From Gemmatimonadota bacterium (GTDB lineage Bacteria > Gemmatimonadota > Gemmatimonadetes > Gemmatimonadales > Gemmatimonadaceae): a stretch of DNA of 28,778 nt. Shown here in pieces: positions 1 to 8,771 of the stretch; the first letter of the stretch is position 1; every line of letters starts with the position of its first letter. The notes beneath the pieces were generated by a model, which saw only the letters and a list, made by a program, of their open reading frames with translations, was not told where the DNA came from and made no database searches. The translations under genes were made by a program, and so were the position numbers. The stretch spans positions 1 to 28,778 of the forward strand of contig JAQBPZ010000220.1 in NCBI GenBank assembly GCA_028287225.1, in the 5' to 3' direction.

Positions 1-33
1 ACCGCGAGCACCGCTGACGCGCCGCCGGCGCGC

Positions 34-588
34 CTAGCGCGTGCTGCCCTTCCGCGCGCGCACGGCGGCCACGAACCGGCGCGCGTCGTCCGGCGCGAAC
101 GACTCGAGCACGGGGCGCCCGTTCACCTTCGTGTTCTCGAACAGGTTGGTCGGCTTTCCCGCCCACTCGAACTGCAGGCGCCCGGCGTCGTAGCGCACGT
201 CCTTCACCGCGGTCAGCGGGAAGGCGACCCGGGTGCCGATCGCGCCGGCAACCGCCCCCTTCACCATCTTCTCGATGGACGCGCCGAAGCCGGTGCCCGT
301 GACCGTGGCGGTGTCGGTCTCCCGGCGCACCTTGCCCAGGGCATACGGCGAGAGTCCCGCGCTGATGCTGTCGCCGAGGAGGGCCAGGTCGATGCCGCTG
401 TCCACGGTGACGATCCGCACGTCACCCGGTCCGAGCGGCGTGGGCGGCACGGCAACCGAGCGCACCGACGTGACCACGGGGGCGCGGGACTCCGGCGTGG
501 CGTCATCCTGGTGCCGCGAGCAGGCGGCGACGAGCGCGAGAGACGCGAGCGCGGCGAGGAGGCTCGCCCGGCGATGGGAACAGGTCAT
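34..588 (-). CDS. Small predicted lipoprotein of unknown function
   Basis: This 184-residue protein begins at an ATG (588-586). It opens with a basic then hydrophobic N-terminus ending in a lipobox (V20-A21-A22-C23), so it is probably exported and lipid-anchored. The rest has no catalytic motif I recognise. The C-terminal half (about 95-184) alternates short hydrophobic strands with turns and includes GRLQFEWAGKPTNLFENTKV and ESFAPDDARRFVAAVRA. This is suggestive of a small beta-sandwich plus terminal helix, possibly PH-like, but that is only a guess. It lies 20 bases downstream of the DUF72 gene on the same strand and is probably co-transcribed with it. A longer frame runs upstream through the DUF72 gene in another phase and is a high-GC artefact. 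The lipobox fixes the start. Confidence 0.75.
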   Translation of the reverse strand: MTCSHRRASLLAALASLALVAACSRHQDDATPESRAPVVTSVRSVAVPPTPLGPGDVRIVTVDSGIDLALLGDSISAGLSPYALGKVRRETDTATVTGTGFGASIEKMVKGAVAGAIGTRVAFPLTAVKDVRYDAGRLQFEWAGKPTNLFENTKVNGRPVLESFAPDDARRFVAAVRARKGSTR

Positions 589-608
589 GCGCAAAGCTTT
601 CGCGGGCG

Positions 609-1376
609 TCAGCCGCTGGCAAGGCCGGGTGCCTGCGCCATCCGGGCCGCCAGCGCGAGCGCATCGCCCGCAGCGGCGCCGAGGGTGGTGTTGTCGAACA
701 CGCACCAGCACCGCGCGCCCCGCTCGAGGTGCGCCCGCAGCTGCGTGGCCGTGGCGTCGAGGAATTCGGGGGTGTACGCCGAGTAGTACATCCGTGGCGA
801 TCCGTGCAGCCGCAGGTACACCAGGTCGGGCGACCCACCGGGCTCCGCCGCCGCCGGCCAGCGCGCCGGGTCCGCCGCCACCCGCGCGACGTTGAACGAC
901 GCCAGCAGCCGCGCCGCGCCGGGCCCGAACCAGGTTTCGTGGCGCGGCTCGCAGGCGACGTCTCCCGCATGCTGCCCGCGCAGCGTGCCGAAGAACTCCT
1001 CCGCGATGCCGGCGTCGAACGACAGCGACGGGGGAAGCTGCACGAGCAGCGCGCCCAGGCGCTCGCCCAGCCCGCGGGCCTCGTCCAGGAACACCTCCAG
1101 GAGCACGTCGGCCGCCACCAGCCGCTGGTCGTGGGTGATGGCCCGCGGCACCTTCACCGCGAAGCGGAAAGCCTCCGGCACGCTGCTCCCCCACCGCGCG
1201 TACGTCGCCCGGCGATGCGGCCGATAGAACGACGAGTTGATCTCGGTGCCGGCAAAGCGCTCGGCATAGCGCTCGAGATGGCTCCCCGCCGCCGGAAAAT
1301 GCTCGCGCCACTCGCGCGGCAGGGTCCAGCCGGCGGTGCCGAGGCGCAGGGATGCGGGGGGAGCGGCGGCGGGCAT
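609..1376 (-). CDS. DUF72 (YecE-like) family protein
   Basis: The 255-residue protein has the family's hallmark opening LRLGTAGWTLPREWREHFP. It also has EINSSFYRPHRRATYARW, FRFAVKVPRAITHD, LVQLPPSLSFD and the late segments DLVYLRLHGSPRMYY and WCVFDNT. DUF72 proteins adopt a TIM-barrel fold. Their biochemical role is not established, so no function is assigned. Length is normal for the family. I chose the ATG at 1376 because family members start just before the GTAGW segment. The frame remains open to 1475, where another start is possible, and no convincing ribosome-binding site separates them (a GAGGG lies only one base before the ATG). It is followed closely by the lipoprotein gene. The 158-bp gap to the divergent GGDEF-EAL gene must carry both promoters. 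Confidence 0.85.
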   Translation of the reverse strand: MPAAAPPASLRLGTAGWTLPREWREHFPAAGSHLERYAERFAGTEINSSFYRPHRRATYARWGSSVPEAFRFAVKVPRAITHDQRLVAADVLLEVFLDEARGLGERLGALLVQLPPSLSFDAGIAEEFFGTLRGQHAGDVACEPRHETWFGPGAARLLASFNVARVAADPARWPAAAEPGGSPDLVYLRLHGSPRMYYSAYTPEFLDATATQLRAHLERGARCWCVFDNTTLGAAAGDALALAARMAQAPGLASG

Positions 1377-1534
1377 GCCCTCGCAATGGCGAGATTCGCG
1401 CCCTCGGGGGCCGTCGGCGCGGCCCGGGAACCTCGGGAAGGTCAGAATCGTCTGTATGGTCCAGCCCGGCACCATTTTAGCACCCCAGGGGTATCCGCGA
1501 CCGGCCAGGCCTCCGTCCTTCCATCCAGACCGCC

Positions 1535-3445
1535 ATGACTGACGGGAAGAAGCCCCCTGCGGCAGTGGATCGTGGCTCCGTCGGGGAGGGCGGGCGGCCC
1601 GGGGTGGGCCCGCGGGGCACGCCGAGCGCCCAGGAGCACGCCATCGAGTTCCTGCTCGGCGTGCCGCCGGAGGAATCGTACGATCGCATGGCGCGCGTCG
1701 TCGCCGCCTCGCTGCAGGCGCCCATGGCCATCGTGACCGTCTCGGAGATGGGCCGGCAGGTCGTGCGCGGCTGCGTCGGGGTGGCCGGCCGGTCGCGTGC
1801 CTGGCGCACGGTGCCCGAGGCGCGGCTGCTCGTGCAGCGCGCCCTCACCGAGGCGCGCCCCCTGCTGATCGACGCCGAGCACCGGATCGAGGTGCGCGAC
1901 GTCCGCCGCCCGGGACAGGCCGAAAGCCCGCCCCAGGTGATCGCCGTGTCGCCGTTCCTGTGCCGCGACCGGCGGACCAGCGGCGCGGTGTGCGTGGCCG
2001 ACTCGAATCCGGACCGGGTCTGGAGCCGGGAGGATCAGCTCCTGCTGAACGATCTCGCCGACGCCATGTGCACGGAGCTCGACCTCCGTCGCGAGGTCGT
2101 CATCCGGCGGGACACCCAGGAGGCGCTCGTGCACATCACCCTGCACGACGAGCTGACGGGGCTCCCCAACCGCGCCTTCCTGAGCGAGAAGCTCCGCAAC
2201 GCGATCACGCGCGCGCAGCGCGATCCCACGTCGCAGTTCGCCGTCCTCTTCCTGGACCTGGACCGCTTCAAGATCGTGAACGACAGCATCGGCCATCACG
2301 GCGGCGACGGGATGCTCGTGGCCGTGGCCGCGCGCCTCGCCGGTGCGCTGCGCCCCGAGGACACGGTGGCGCGCATGGGCGGTGACGAGTTCGCGATCCT
2401 GCTCGAGAGCCTCTCGGACAGCGACGACGCGCGCGTCGTCGCCGAGCGCATCCAGCTCGCGCTGAGTGATCCCATCGACCTTGGCGGATACGAGGTGTTC
2501 ACCTCGGCGAGCATCGGGATCGTGCTCAGCTCATCGAGCTCGCTGGCCACCGAGCATCCCGAGCACCTGCTCCGGAATGCCGACATGGCCATGTACCGCG
2601 CGAAGAGCGCCGGTCCGGCCGGCCATGCGCTCTTCGACCGCGCCATGCATCGAGATGCGCTCGCCCGGCTCCAGCTCGAGACGGACCTGCGCCACGCACT
2701 CGAGCGCGACGAGTTCCGGCTGGTGTACCAGCCGGTCATCTCGCTGCGCACGGGGCGCATCGCCGGCGCCGAGGCGCTGATCCGCTGGCAGCATCCCGAG
2801 CGCGGGCTGGTGCCGCCCTCGGACTTCGTGCCGCTCGCCGAGGATACGGGGCTCATCGTGCCGATCGGCGAATGGGTGCTGCGCGAGGCGTGCCGGCAGG
2901 TGCAGGCGTGGCATTCTCCCTGGCCGGGTGATGACCCGCTCACCCTCGCGGTGAACCTCTCCATCAAGCAGTTCGCCAAGCCCGGTCTCGACGAGCGGCT
3001 CGCCGAGGTGCTGGCCGACACCGGGCTCGAGCCGCATCGGCTGGCCCTCGAGGTCACCGAGAGCATCGTCATCGACCAGCCGGAGGCCACGACGGCGCTG
3101 CTCGCGTCGCTGAAGGGACTCGGCGTGAAGGTGCACATGGACGACTTCGGCACCGGCTACAGCTCGCTCAGCTACCTGCACCAGCTGCCGCTCGACGGCC
3201 TGAAGGTGGACCGCGCCTTCGTGAGCCGCATGGATCACGACGAGCGCTCGCGCCAGCTCGTGCAGACGGTGCTGCAGCTCGCGCGGAGCATCGGCCTGAC
3301 CGCGGTGGCGGAGGGCGTCACGACGGTGGAGCAGCTCTCCGAGCTTCGTCGTCTGGAGTGCGAGTTCGGGCAGGGCTACCTGTTCTCGCCCCCGCTGGAC
3401 CCCGACGCGATGGCCGCGCTGATCGCCGAGGCGCGGACCTGGTAG
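1535..3445 (+). CDS. GAF-GGDEF-EAL cyclic-di-GMP cyclase/phosphodiesterase
   Basis: A 636-residue soluble protein that should make and/or break cyclic-di-GMP. Residues about 45-185 form a GAF-like sensory domain, followed by a GGDEF domain opening with HDELTGLPNRAFL. The active-site motif GGDEF is intact at 282-286, and an RxxD product-inhibition site (RPED, 273-276) lies five residues before it. The EAL domain starts near 375, with EAL at 413-415, DDFGTGYSS from 536, LKVDRAFV and FGQGYLFSPPL, so the metal- and substrate-binding residues also appear present. Both activities are therefore possible. Which dominates cannot be read from sequence. There is no signal peptide or membrane segment. 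It is convergent with the hybrid kinase gene, with only 24 bases between the two stops. A HD-GYP protein lies elsewhere in the window (16745-17824). Confidence 0.93.
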   Translation: MTDGKKPPAAVDRGSVGEGGRPGVGPRGTPSAQEHAIEFLLGVPPEESYDRMARVVAASLQAPMAIVTVSEMGRQVVRGCVGVAGRSRAWRTVPEARLLVQRALTEARPLLIDAEHRIEVRDVRRPGQAESPPQVIAVSPFLCRDRRTSGAVCVADSNPDRVWSREDQLLLNDLADAMCTELDLRREVVIRRDTQEALVHITLHDELTGLPNRAFLSEKLRNAITRAQRDPTSQFAVLFLDLDRFKIVNDSIGHHGGDGMLVAVAARLAGALRPEDTVARMGGDEFAILLESLSDSDDARVVAERIQLALSDPIDLGGYEVFTSASIGIVLSSSSSLATEHPEHLLRNADMAMYRAKSAGPAGHALFDRAMHRDALARLQLETDLRHALERDEFRLVYQPVISLRTGRIAGAEALIRWQHPERGLVPPSDFVPLAEDTGLIVPIGEWVLREACRQVQAWHSPWPGDDPLTLAVNLSIKQFAKPGLDERLAEVLADTGLEPHRLALEVTESIVIDQPEATTALLASLKGLGVKVHMDDFGTGYSSLSYLHQLPLDGLKVDRAFVSRMDHDERSRQLVQTVLQLARSIGLTAVAEGVTTVEQLSELRRLECEFGQGYLFSPPLDPDAMAALIAEARTW

Positions 3446-3469
3446 CGACCGCCCGACGACCGGGACCGT

Positions 3470-5725
3470 TCAGGGCGCCGTCGGGAGCCGGATGGTGAAC
3501 GTCGAGCCCACGCCGACCGTGCTCTCCACCTCCAGGTCGCCGTGCATCAGGCGCGCGAGCTCGCGGCTGATCGCCAGGCCGAGCCCCACGCCCTCGCGAG
3601 TGGCTTCGATGTTCGTGCCCACCTGCATGAACGGATCGAAGATCGCGGCGAGCCGTTCGCTCGGGATGCCGGCCCCCGTGTCCCGCACCTGGATCATGAC
3701 CCCCCTCGGCGTCTCGGCCCACGTCACCGCCACCGTCCCGGCCGGCGCGGTGAACTTCACGGCGTTGGTGAGCAGGTTCACGATGATCTGACCGAGGCGC
3801 GCCCGGTCGGCCATCGCGCAGACCACGCTGGCGTCCTCCTGGATCTCCAGGCGGAGCCCCTTCGCGGATGCCTGCGGCTCCACGAGCGGCCGCAGCTCCG
3901 CCACCAGCGCGCCGACGTCCACGGGCTTCAGCGTGAAGTTCACCTGCCCCGCCTCGAGCTTCGCGAAGCTGAGGATGTCGTTGATCAGCACCAGCAGGTG
4001 CTGCTGCGCGCGCCGGATCCGCTCGAGCGACTGCCGCTGCCCCTGGCTGGTGGCGCCGTAGATGCCGTCCTCGATCAGCTGGGCATAGCCGCCGATCGCG
4101 TTGAGCGGGGTGCGCAGGTCGTGGCTCATGCGCGCCAGGAACTCGCTCTTCGCCTTGTTCGCCTCCTCCGCGGCGGTGCGCGACCGGCGCTCGGCTTCGT
4201 ACAACCGCGCACGCTCGAGCGCCTGCGCGCACTGCTGCGCCAGCGCGATGGCGAACGCCCGGTCCTCGTCGGCGAACACGCGTGGCGTGCGGAACCCGAT
4301 GGTGATGACGCCGCGCACCTGCGCGTCCACCCGCAGCGGCAGGAGCGCGACCGCCTCCTGCGACATTCCCTCCATCGACGCCGCGAGTGCCGGGTACGCC
4401 GCCAGGAGCGCGTCTCTGGACTCGTACCAGTGCGGCAGCCCGTCGCGCAGGATCTCGCGCGTCGGCATCGGCGCATCCACCGGGAGATCGGCGAACCGCG
4501 CGATCGCCTCCGCATCGAACCCGGCGTCCGCCTTCGCGATCAGCCGGCCGTCCTCGTTCAGCAGCGAGATCCACGCCGTGTCGGCCCCGAGCGCTTCCCG
4601 CACCTCCGAGACGAAGATCTGCGCCACCGACGCCTCGGGCAGCACGGACGCGAGCCGGGCCGTGACGGCCTGGAGACGCTCCGTGCGCGCGCGGGCGCGC
4701 TCCGCCTGCTCGAAGAGCATCGCGTTGTCGATCGCCATCGCGGCACGGCGGGCCAGGTCCTCGGCGAGCGTGACCTCGTCGGCGCTGAAGGGCGGGCGCC
4801 CCGTCGTGCGGCAGAACATCGCCGCCCCGAGCACCGTGCGCGCCAGCAGTGGCACCGCGAGCGCCGCCGCCGGGTTCAGGATCCGGTACGCCTCGGCCTC
4901 CTCCGCCGAGCTCGAGATGCTGGCGAGATGCTCCGCGGAGACCGACTCGAGCAGCCGCGTGGTGCCCGTGCGCACCGCCTCGGCCACCAGGCTCGTGCGG
5001 TGTGCCATGCCCGGCCGGTAGCGCTGCTCGATGGTCCGCGTGAGGCTCGTGAGGGCGGGGTCCGCGTGCGCGGAGGACACCGCCACCGGGCCGCCGTCCT
5101 CGTCCACGAGGTACATCAGGCAGTAGTCGCCGAGCAGGGGCACGGCGAGGCGCGCAACGCCGTCGAGCGTCGTCCGGAGGTCGAGCGAGCTGGCGAGCAC
5201 GCCGCTGGCTTCCGCGAGGAAGCGCGCCCGCTGCGCACCCGCCGCCACCTGTTCCTGCGCGCGGCGCGCCTCGGCCGCGGACCGGTGCAGGTCCACGGCG
5301 TAGCGAAGGCTGGAGGCCAGGCGCTCCGGGGTGGCGGAGGCCTTCGGCATGTAGTCGGCCGCCCCGGCCTTCATCAGCTCCACCGCGACCCGCTCGTCGC
5401 CCTGGCCGGTGAGCATCACCACCGGCGTGTCGTAGCCCGACGTCCGCATCTCGCGGAGCAGCATGAGCCCACTGGTGCCCGGGATGTTGAAGTCGAGGAA
5501 GACGCAGTCGTACGACGCCGACGCCAGCCTGGACAGCGCCTCGGCGGAGCCGCCCGCTTCGTCGATCGATGCGGTGCTGCCGGCGCGCTTCAGGCCACGG
5601 CGCACCGCCAGGCGGTCCACTTCGTCATCGTCCACGACGAGCACGCGCAGCGCCGCCTCCCCCACTGGCGAGCGCTCGGCATGCAGCACGGTGTCCGGCT
5701 CGACCGGGACCAGGGGACTCGTCAC
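3470..5725 (-). CDS. REC-GAF-GAF histidine kinase
   Basis: A 751-residue cytoplasmic kinase with an N-terminal receiver domain instead of a membrane sensor. The receiver (about 27-140) has VLVVDDDEVD and the phosphoacceptor D78 in FLDFNIPG. Two GAF domains follow (about 165-330 and 350-510). The HisKA H-box is MSHDLRTPLNAI with H535, and the ATPase domain has the N-box IIVNLLTNAVKFT, DTGAGIP, and VGLGLAISRELA. All kinase motifs look intact. The start is a GTG whose first bases overlap the stop of the upstream response regulator (GTGA), a sign of translational coupling. The receiver could accept phosphate from the kinase encoded first in this unit, making this a second-tier kinase. That wiring is inferred. 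No DNA-binding output is encoded nearby, so the final target is unknown. Confidence 0.92.
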   Translation of the reverse strand: MTSPLVPVEPDTVLHAERSPVGEAALRVLVVDDDEVDRLAVRRGLKRAGSTASIDEAGGSAEALSRLASASYDCVFLDFNIPGTSGLMLLREMRTSGYDTPVVMLTGQGDERVAVELMKAGAADYMPKASATPERLASSLRYAVDLHRSAAEARRAQEQVAAGAQRARFLAEASGVLASSLDLRTTLDGVARLAVPLLGDYCLMYLVDEDGGPVAVSSAHADPALTSLTRTIEQRYRPGMAHRTSLVAEAVRTGTTRLLESVSAEHLASISSSAEEAEAYRILNPAAALAVPLLARTVLGAAMFCRTTGRPPFSADEVTLAEDLARRAAMAIDNAMLFEQAERARARTERLQAVTARLASVLPEASVAQIFVSEVREALGADTAWISLLNEDGRLIAKADAGFDAEAIARFADLPVDAPMPTREILRDGLPHWYESRDALLAAYPALAASMEGMSQEAVALLPLRVDAQVRGVITIGFRTPRVFADEDRAFAIALAQQCAQALERARLYEAERRSRTAAEEANKAKSEFLARMSHDLRTPLNAIGGYAQLIEDGIYGATSQGQRQSLERIRRAQQHLLVLINDILSFAKLEAGQVNFTLKPVDVGALVAELRPLVEPQASAKGLRLEIQEDASVVCAMADRARLGQIIVNLLTNAVKFTAPAGTVAVTWAETPRGVMIQVRDTGAGIPSERLAAIFDPFMQVGTNIEATREGVGLGLAISRELARLMHGDLEVESTVGVGSTFTIRLPTAP

Positions 5726-6126
5726 GGCATCTCGACGAGAGTCCAGTACTTGTTCAACGCCGCCATCACTTCGCAGAAGTTGGAGAAGGTCACCGGCTTC
5801 AGCAGGTAGCCCGCGACGTTGAGGTTGTACGCATCGATCTTGTCGCGCTCGGCGTTCGACGTGGTGAGCACCACCACCGTGGTGTGCCGCAGCTCGGGGT
5901 CCTTGCGCAGCTCCGTCAGGAACTCGATGCCGTTCATCTTCGGCATGTTGAGGTCGAGCAGCACGATGCGCCGCTCCTTCGGGATGGTGCCGCTGCGCAG
6001 GCGCTCGAGCGCCTCCAGCCCGTTGCCGGCCACGAAGAGCGGGTTGGAGATGTGGTTCTTCCGGAACGCCCGCTCCACGTTCATCACGTCCACTTCATCG
6101 TCCTCGACCAGCAGGATGTTCAGCAT
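5722..6126 (-). CDS. Single-domain response regulator (Rcp1-like receiver)
   Basis: A 134-residue stand-alone receiver domain. It shows ILLVEDDEVD at the N-terminus, phosphoacceptor D58 in VLLDLNMPKMNG, VVLTTS, and the conserved lysine in GYLLKPVTF. The segment after the acidic pocket, DVMNVERAFRKN, and the LDLNMPKMNGIEFL loop resemble the Rcp1 family that pairs with phytochrome-type kinases. There is no output domain, so it probably works as a phosphate shuttle or by protein contact. It starts 23 bases after the multi-PAS kinase stop and overlaps the following kinase by four bases. A GTG four codons upstream (6138) is an alternative start. Its position between two kinases suggests relay from one to the other, which is inference. 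Confidence 0.93.
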   Translation of the reverse strand: MLNILLVEDDEVDVMNVERAFRKNHISNPLFVAGNGLEALERLRSGTIPKERRIVLLDLNMPKMNGIEFLTELRKDPELRHTTVVVLTTSNAERDKIDAYNLNVAGYLLKPVTFSNFCEVMAALNKYWTLVEMP

Positions 6127-6149
6127 TCGATCGTCCACGGTGCACCGGT

Positions 6150-8645
6150 TCAGGCGATGAGTAGCGTGGCGCGAGGCCACGAGAAGAAGAACGTCGCGCC
6201 CGCCCCGGGCGTCGACTCCAGCCATGCGCGTCCGCCGCGCGACTCCACCATCTTCTTCACGACGGACAACCCGATGCCCGTGCCCTCGACCTTGTCGCGG
6301 GCCTCCAGGGTCTGGAAGATGCCCCAGATGCGCTCGTGAAACTCCGGCGCGATGCCCGGTCCGTTGTCGGTCACGTGGAACACGTATCCGTCGCGCGCCG
6401 CCTCCCACCCGACCTGTACCCGGACGTCCGGACGCGTGACGCGCGTGTACTTCACCGCGTTCGAGATCAGGTTCAGGAACACCTGCTGCAGCGGAACGCG
6501 CTCCGCCGCGAACGTCGGCATCTCGTCCTGTACCTGCACCGTCGCGGCCGGCTCCAGCGCCAGCAGCTCGACCACGTCGCGCACCAGCGCGCCGGTGTCC
6601 ACCATCTCCGGCTCGGCCCGCACGCGGCCGGCGCGCGAGTACGCCAGGATTCCGTCGATCAGGGCCTCCATCCGCTGCACGCGCCCCTGCAGCAGCTGCA
6701 TGTGCCCGGCGGATTCCTCCGTGAGCGCCTCGGCCAGGTCCTCCTGGATCCACTGTGTCAGGTTTGCGATACCCCGGAGCGGGGCCTTCAGATCGTGTGA
6801 CGCCACGTAGGCGAACTGATCCAGCTCCGCGTTCGACTGCTCCAGCGCGTGCGTGAGCCGGACGAGCTCCTCCGCCTTCCGCTCCACATCCTTGCGCGCG
6901 AGCACCTGGTCGGTGACCTCCACCGCATGGATCATGATGCCTTCCACGCGGCCGCCGGCGGTGCGGAGCGGCTGGTACACGAAGTTGAAATAGCCGTCGC
7001 GCACGTCGCCGCCGTCGCCGCCGTCGCCGCCGTCACCGCCGTCACCGCGGTTGATGCGGGCCAGCAGCTCGTTGCCCACGAATGGTTCACCGGTGGCGTA
7101 CACCTGGTCGAGCAGCTCGAAGAACCCCTGCCCCTCGAGCTCCGGGAGCGCCTCCCGGATCGTGCGCCCGCGCAGGCTTCGGTTGGCGCCGACCACCTGG
7201 TCGAACAGCGGGTTGGTGGTCGTGAACACGTGGTCGGGGCCATGGGTCACCGCGATCACGGCGGGTGCCTGCTGGAAGACCTCCACGAGGCGATTCCGCT
7301 CGAGCTCCGCCGCCTGCTGCAGCTGCCGCGCTTCCGTGACGTCCCGCACCGTGAGCACCACGCCGAGCGATTCACCGTCGGGCCCGGACACCGGCACCGC
7401 ACTCCCCTGGACACGGAGCTCGCGCCCGCGCGGCTGGCGGACGATCCATTCCTCGTCCATCACGCGCTCGCCGCGTCGCGCCCGCGCCGTCGGCACCTGG
7501 TCGGGATCGTAGCGGGTGCCGTCGAGACGGAGCAGCTCGATCTGTTCCTGCTCGCGGAAGGTCTTTCCCACCGCGAGCGTGGGATAGATGGCGAGCGCCG
7601 CCCCATTCACGAAGGCGATCTGCCCATTCGGGTTCATCGTGACCACGGCATCCGCGATCTGGCTCAGCATCGCCTCCCGCTCCACGGCGAGCCGCTCCAC
7701 CTGCCGCCGCGCGGTCACGTGCGCGGTGGTCTCCACGGCGTGCGCCATGACCGCGAACACGCGGCCTGCCCCGTCCACCATCGGCTGGTAGACGAAGTCC
7801 ACGTAGACGTCCTCCAGGGTGCCGTCGCCCTGGCGGTCCAGCCGCACCACGGCATCGTTCGCGATGAAGGGCTCGCCGGTGGACATCACGTTGTCGATCA
7901 GCTCAGCGAACCCCTGCTCCACGACCTCCGGCAACGCCTCCGTCAGCGGCTTGCCGATCACGTCCCGGCCGCCGACGAGGGTGCGATATCGCGGGTTCGC
8001 CACGGTGAACACCCGGTCCGGACCCTCGAGCACCGCGATCGCCGCCGGCGCCTGGCGGAAGATCTCGTACAGCCGCTCGCGCTGGCCGCGCACCTCGGCC
8101 AGGGCCCGGTCGCGCTCTTCCCGCGTCCGGACCTCCGAGGTCACGTCGAACACCGTCACGAAGATCCCGCCCACCCTGCCCTCGTCATCCAGCACGGGGC
8201 TGTACGAGAGGGTGAGATAAAAGTCCTCGATCACGCCGTGCGGCGCGAGCGGATACTTCGCCTCGCGAAACGAGACCGTCTCCCCCGCGAAGACGCGCGG
8301 ATAGATGGTCTCATTTATGTGCCACGCCTCCGGCCAGCACTCGCGCGTCGGCTGCCCCAGCCCCGCCGGGTGCTTGGCACCCATGAGCATCGTGTAGCTG
8401 TCGTTGTAGATCTGGACGAGGTCCGGCCCCCACAGCAGGATCATCGGGAACTCGGAGTACAGCGCGACGCTCACCGCCGTGCGCAGGCTCGGCGACCACT
8501 CGGCCAGCGGGCCAACGCTGGTACGGCTCCAGTCCTTCGCACGAATCAGCTCGCCGAGCTGTCCACCGCCGGGCAGGAGGGAGGGACGGGGCGCGCCCGT
8601 GGGCGCGGCTCCGCTTCGCTCGTGACGGTTGCCGACGTCGGTCAT
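6150..8645 (-). CDS. Multi-PAS sensor histidine kinase (soluble)
   Basis: An 831-residue kinase. An N-terminal PAS-like module (about 35-170) contains the recurring segment WGPDLVQIYNDSYTMLMG. Three more PAS domains follow at about 190-320, 330-450 and 455-590. Domains two and four are alike, both with VFQQAP/IFRQAP openings and FVYQP segments, suggesting internal duplication. The kinase core has H617 in VASHDLKAPLRGI, N-box LNLISNAVKYT, DNGPGIA, and GTGIGLSVVKKMVESRGG, all of the type found in phytochrome-like kinases. No chromophore-binding GAF/PHY region or membrane segment is seen, so the signal is probably cytoplasmic. A five-copy nine-base tandem repeat lies inside PAS4. The ATG at 8645 was chosen because the frame upstream reads into the divergent gene. 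It heads a unit with the regulator and second kinase. Confidence 0.92.
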   Translation of the reverse strand: MTDVGNRHERSGAAPTGAPRPSLLPGGGQLGELIRAKDWSRTSVGPLAEWSPSLRTAVSVALYSEFPMILLWGPDLVQIYNDSYTMLMGAKHPAGLGQPTRECWPEAWHINETIYPRVFAGETVSFREAKYPLAPHGVIEDFYLTLSYSPVLDDEGRVGGIFVTVFDVTSEVRTREERDRALAEVRGQRERLYEIFRQAPAAIAVLEGPDRVFTVANPRYRTLVGGRDVIGKPLTEALPEVVEQGFAELIDNVMSTGEPFIANDAVVRLDRQGDGTLEDVYVDFVYQPMVDGAGRVFAVMAHAVETTAHVTARRQVERLAVEREAMLSQIADAVVTMNPNGQIAFVNGAALAIYPTLAVGKTFREQEQIELLRLDGTRYDPDQVPTARARRGERVMDEEWIVRQPRGRELRVQGSAVPVSGPDGESLGVVLTVRDVTEARQLQQAAELERNRLVEVFQQAPAVIAVTHGPDHVFTTTNPLFDQVVGANRSLRGRTIREALPELEGQGFFELLDQVYATGEPFVGNELLARINRGDGGDGGDGGDGGDVRDGYFNFVYQPLRTAGGRVEGIMIHAVEVTDQVLARKDVERKAEELVRLTHALEQSNAELDQFAYVASHDLKAPLRGIANLTQWIQEDLAEALTEESAGHMQLLQGRVQRMEALIDGILAYSRAGRVRAEPEMVDTGALVRDVVELLALEPAATVQVQDEMPTFAAERVPLQQVFLNLISNAVKYTRVTRPDVRVQVGWEAARDGYVFHVTDNGPGIAPEFHERIWGIFQTLEARDKVEGTGIGLSVVKKMVESRGGRAWLESTPGAGATFFFSWPRATLLIA
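7005..7049 (-). repeat. Nine-base tandem repeat inside the fourth PAS domain
   Basis: Five consecutive nine-base units (plus-strand form GTCGCCGCC, the last two GTCACCGCC and GTCACCGCG) encode a Gly-Gly-Asp run in the multi-PAS kinase between NR and VRDGYFNFVYQP. The corresponding loop of the similar second PAS domain reads RQGDGTLEDVY with no such run. Length change by slippage would keep the frame. Confidence 0.9.
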
Positions 8646-8771
8646 GCGCTCGGCGCCTCGGATTCTTGGGGTTGCGGCATGCGTCGAGAAGGGCAAGTTC
8701 CGGGCGCACACGGCATGGCCCGCTTCTTCCTCTTGCGGCACGCTGGACGATCGCGAACCCCCCATGCCGCC

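Noticed and set aside
34..1386. A 450-residue open frame on the minus strand spanning the lipoprotein and the DUF72 gene
   Set aside because: Its upstream part is Arg/Ala/Gly-rich out-of-phase translation of the DUF72 gene. Only the last 184 codons, from 588, have a normal lipoprotein start.
3542..5809. A 755-residue plus-strand open frame
   Set aside because: It is antisense to the REC-GAF-GAF kinase, which has all the motifs expected of a real protein. The frame gives an Arg/His-rich composition typical of high-GC shadows.
6849..8771. Upstream extension of the 8772-9512 gene
   Set aside because: It is antisense to the multi-PAS kinase and has shadow-like composition. The protein-like part begins at 8772.
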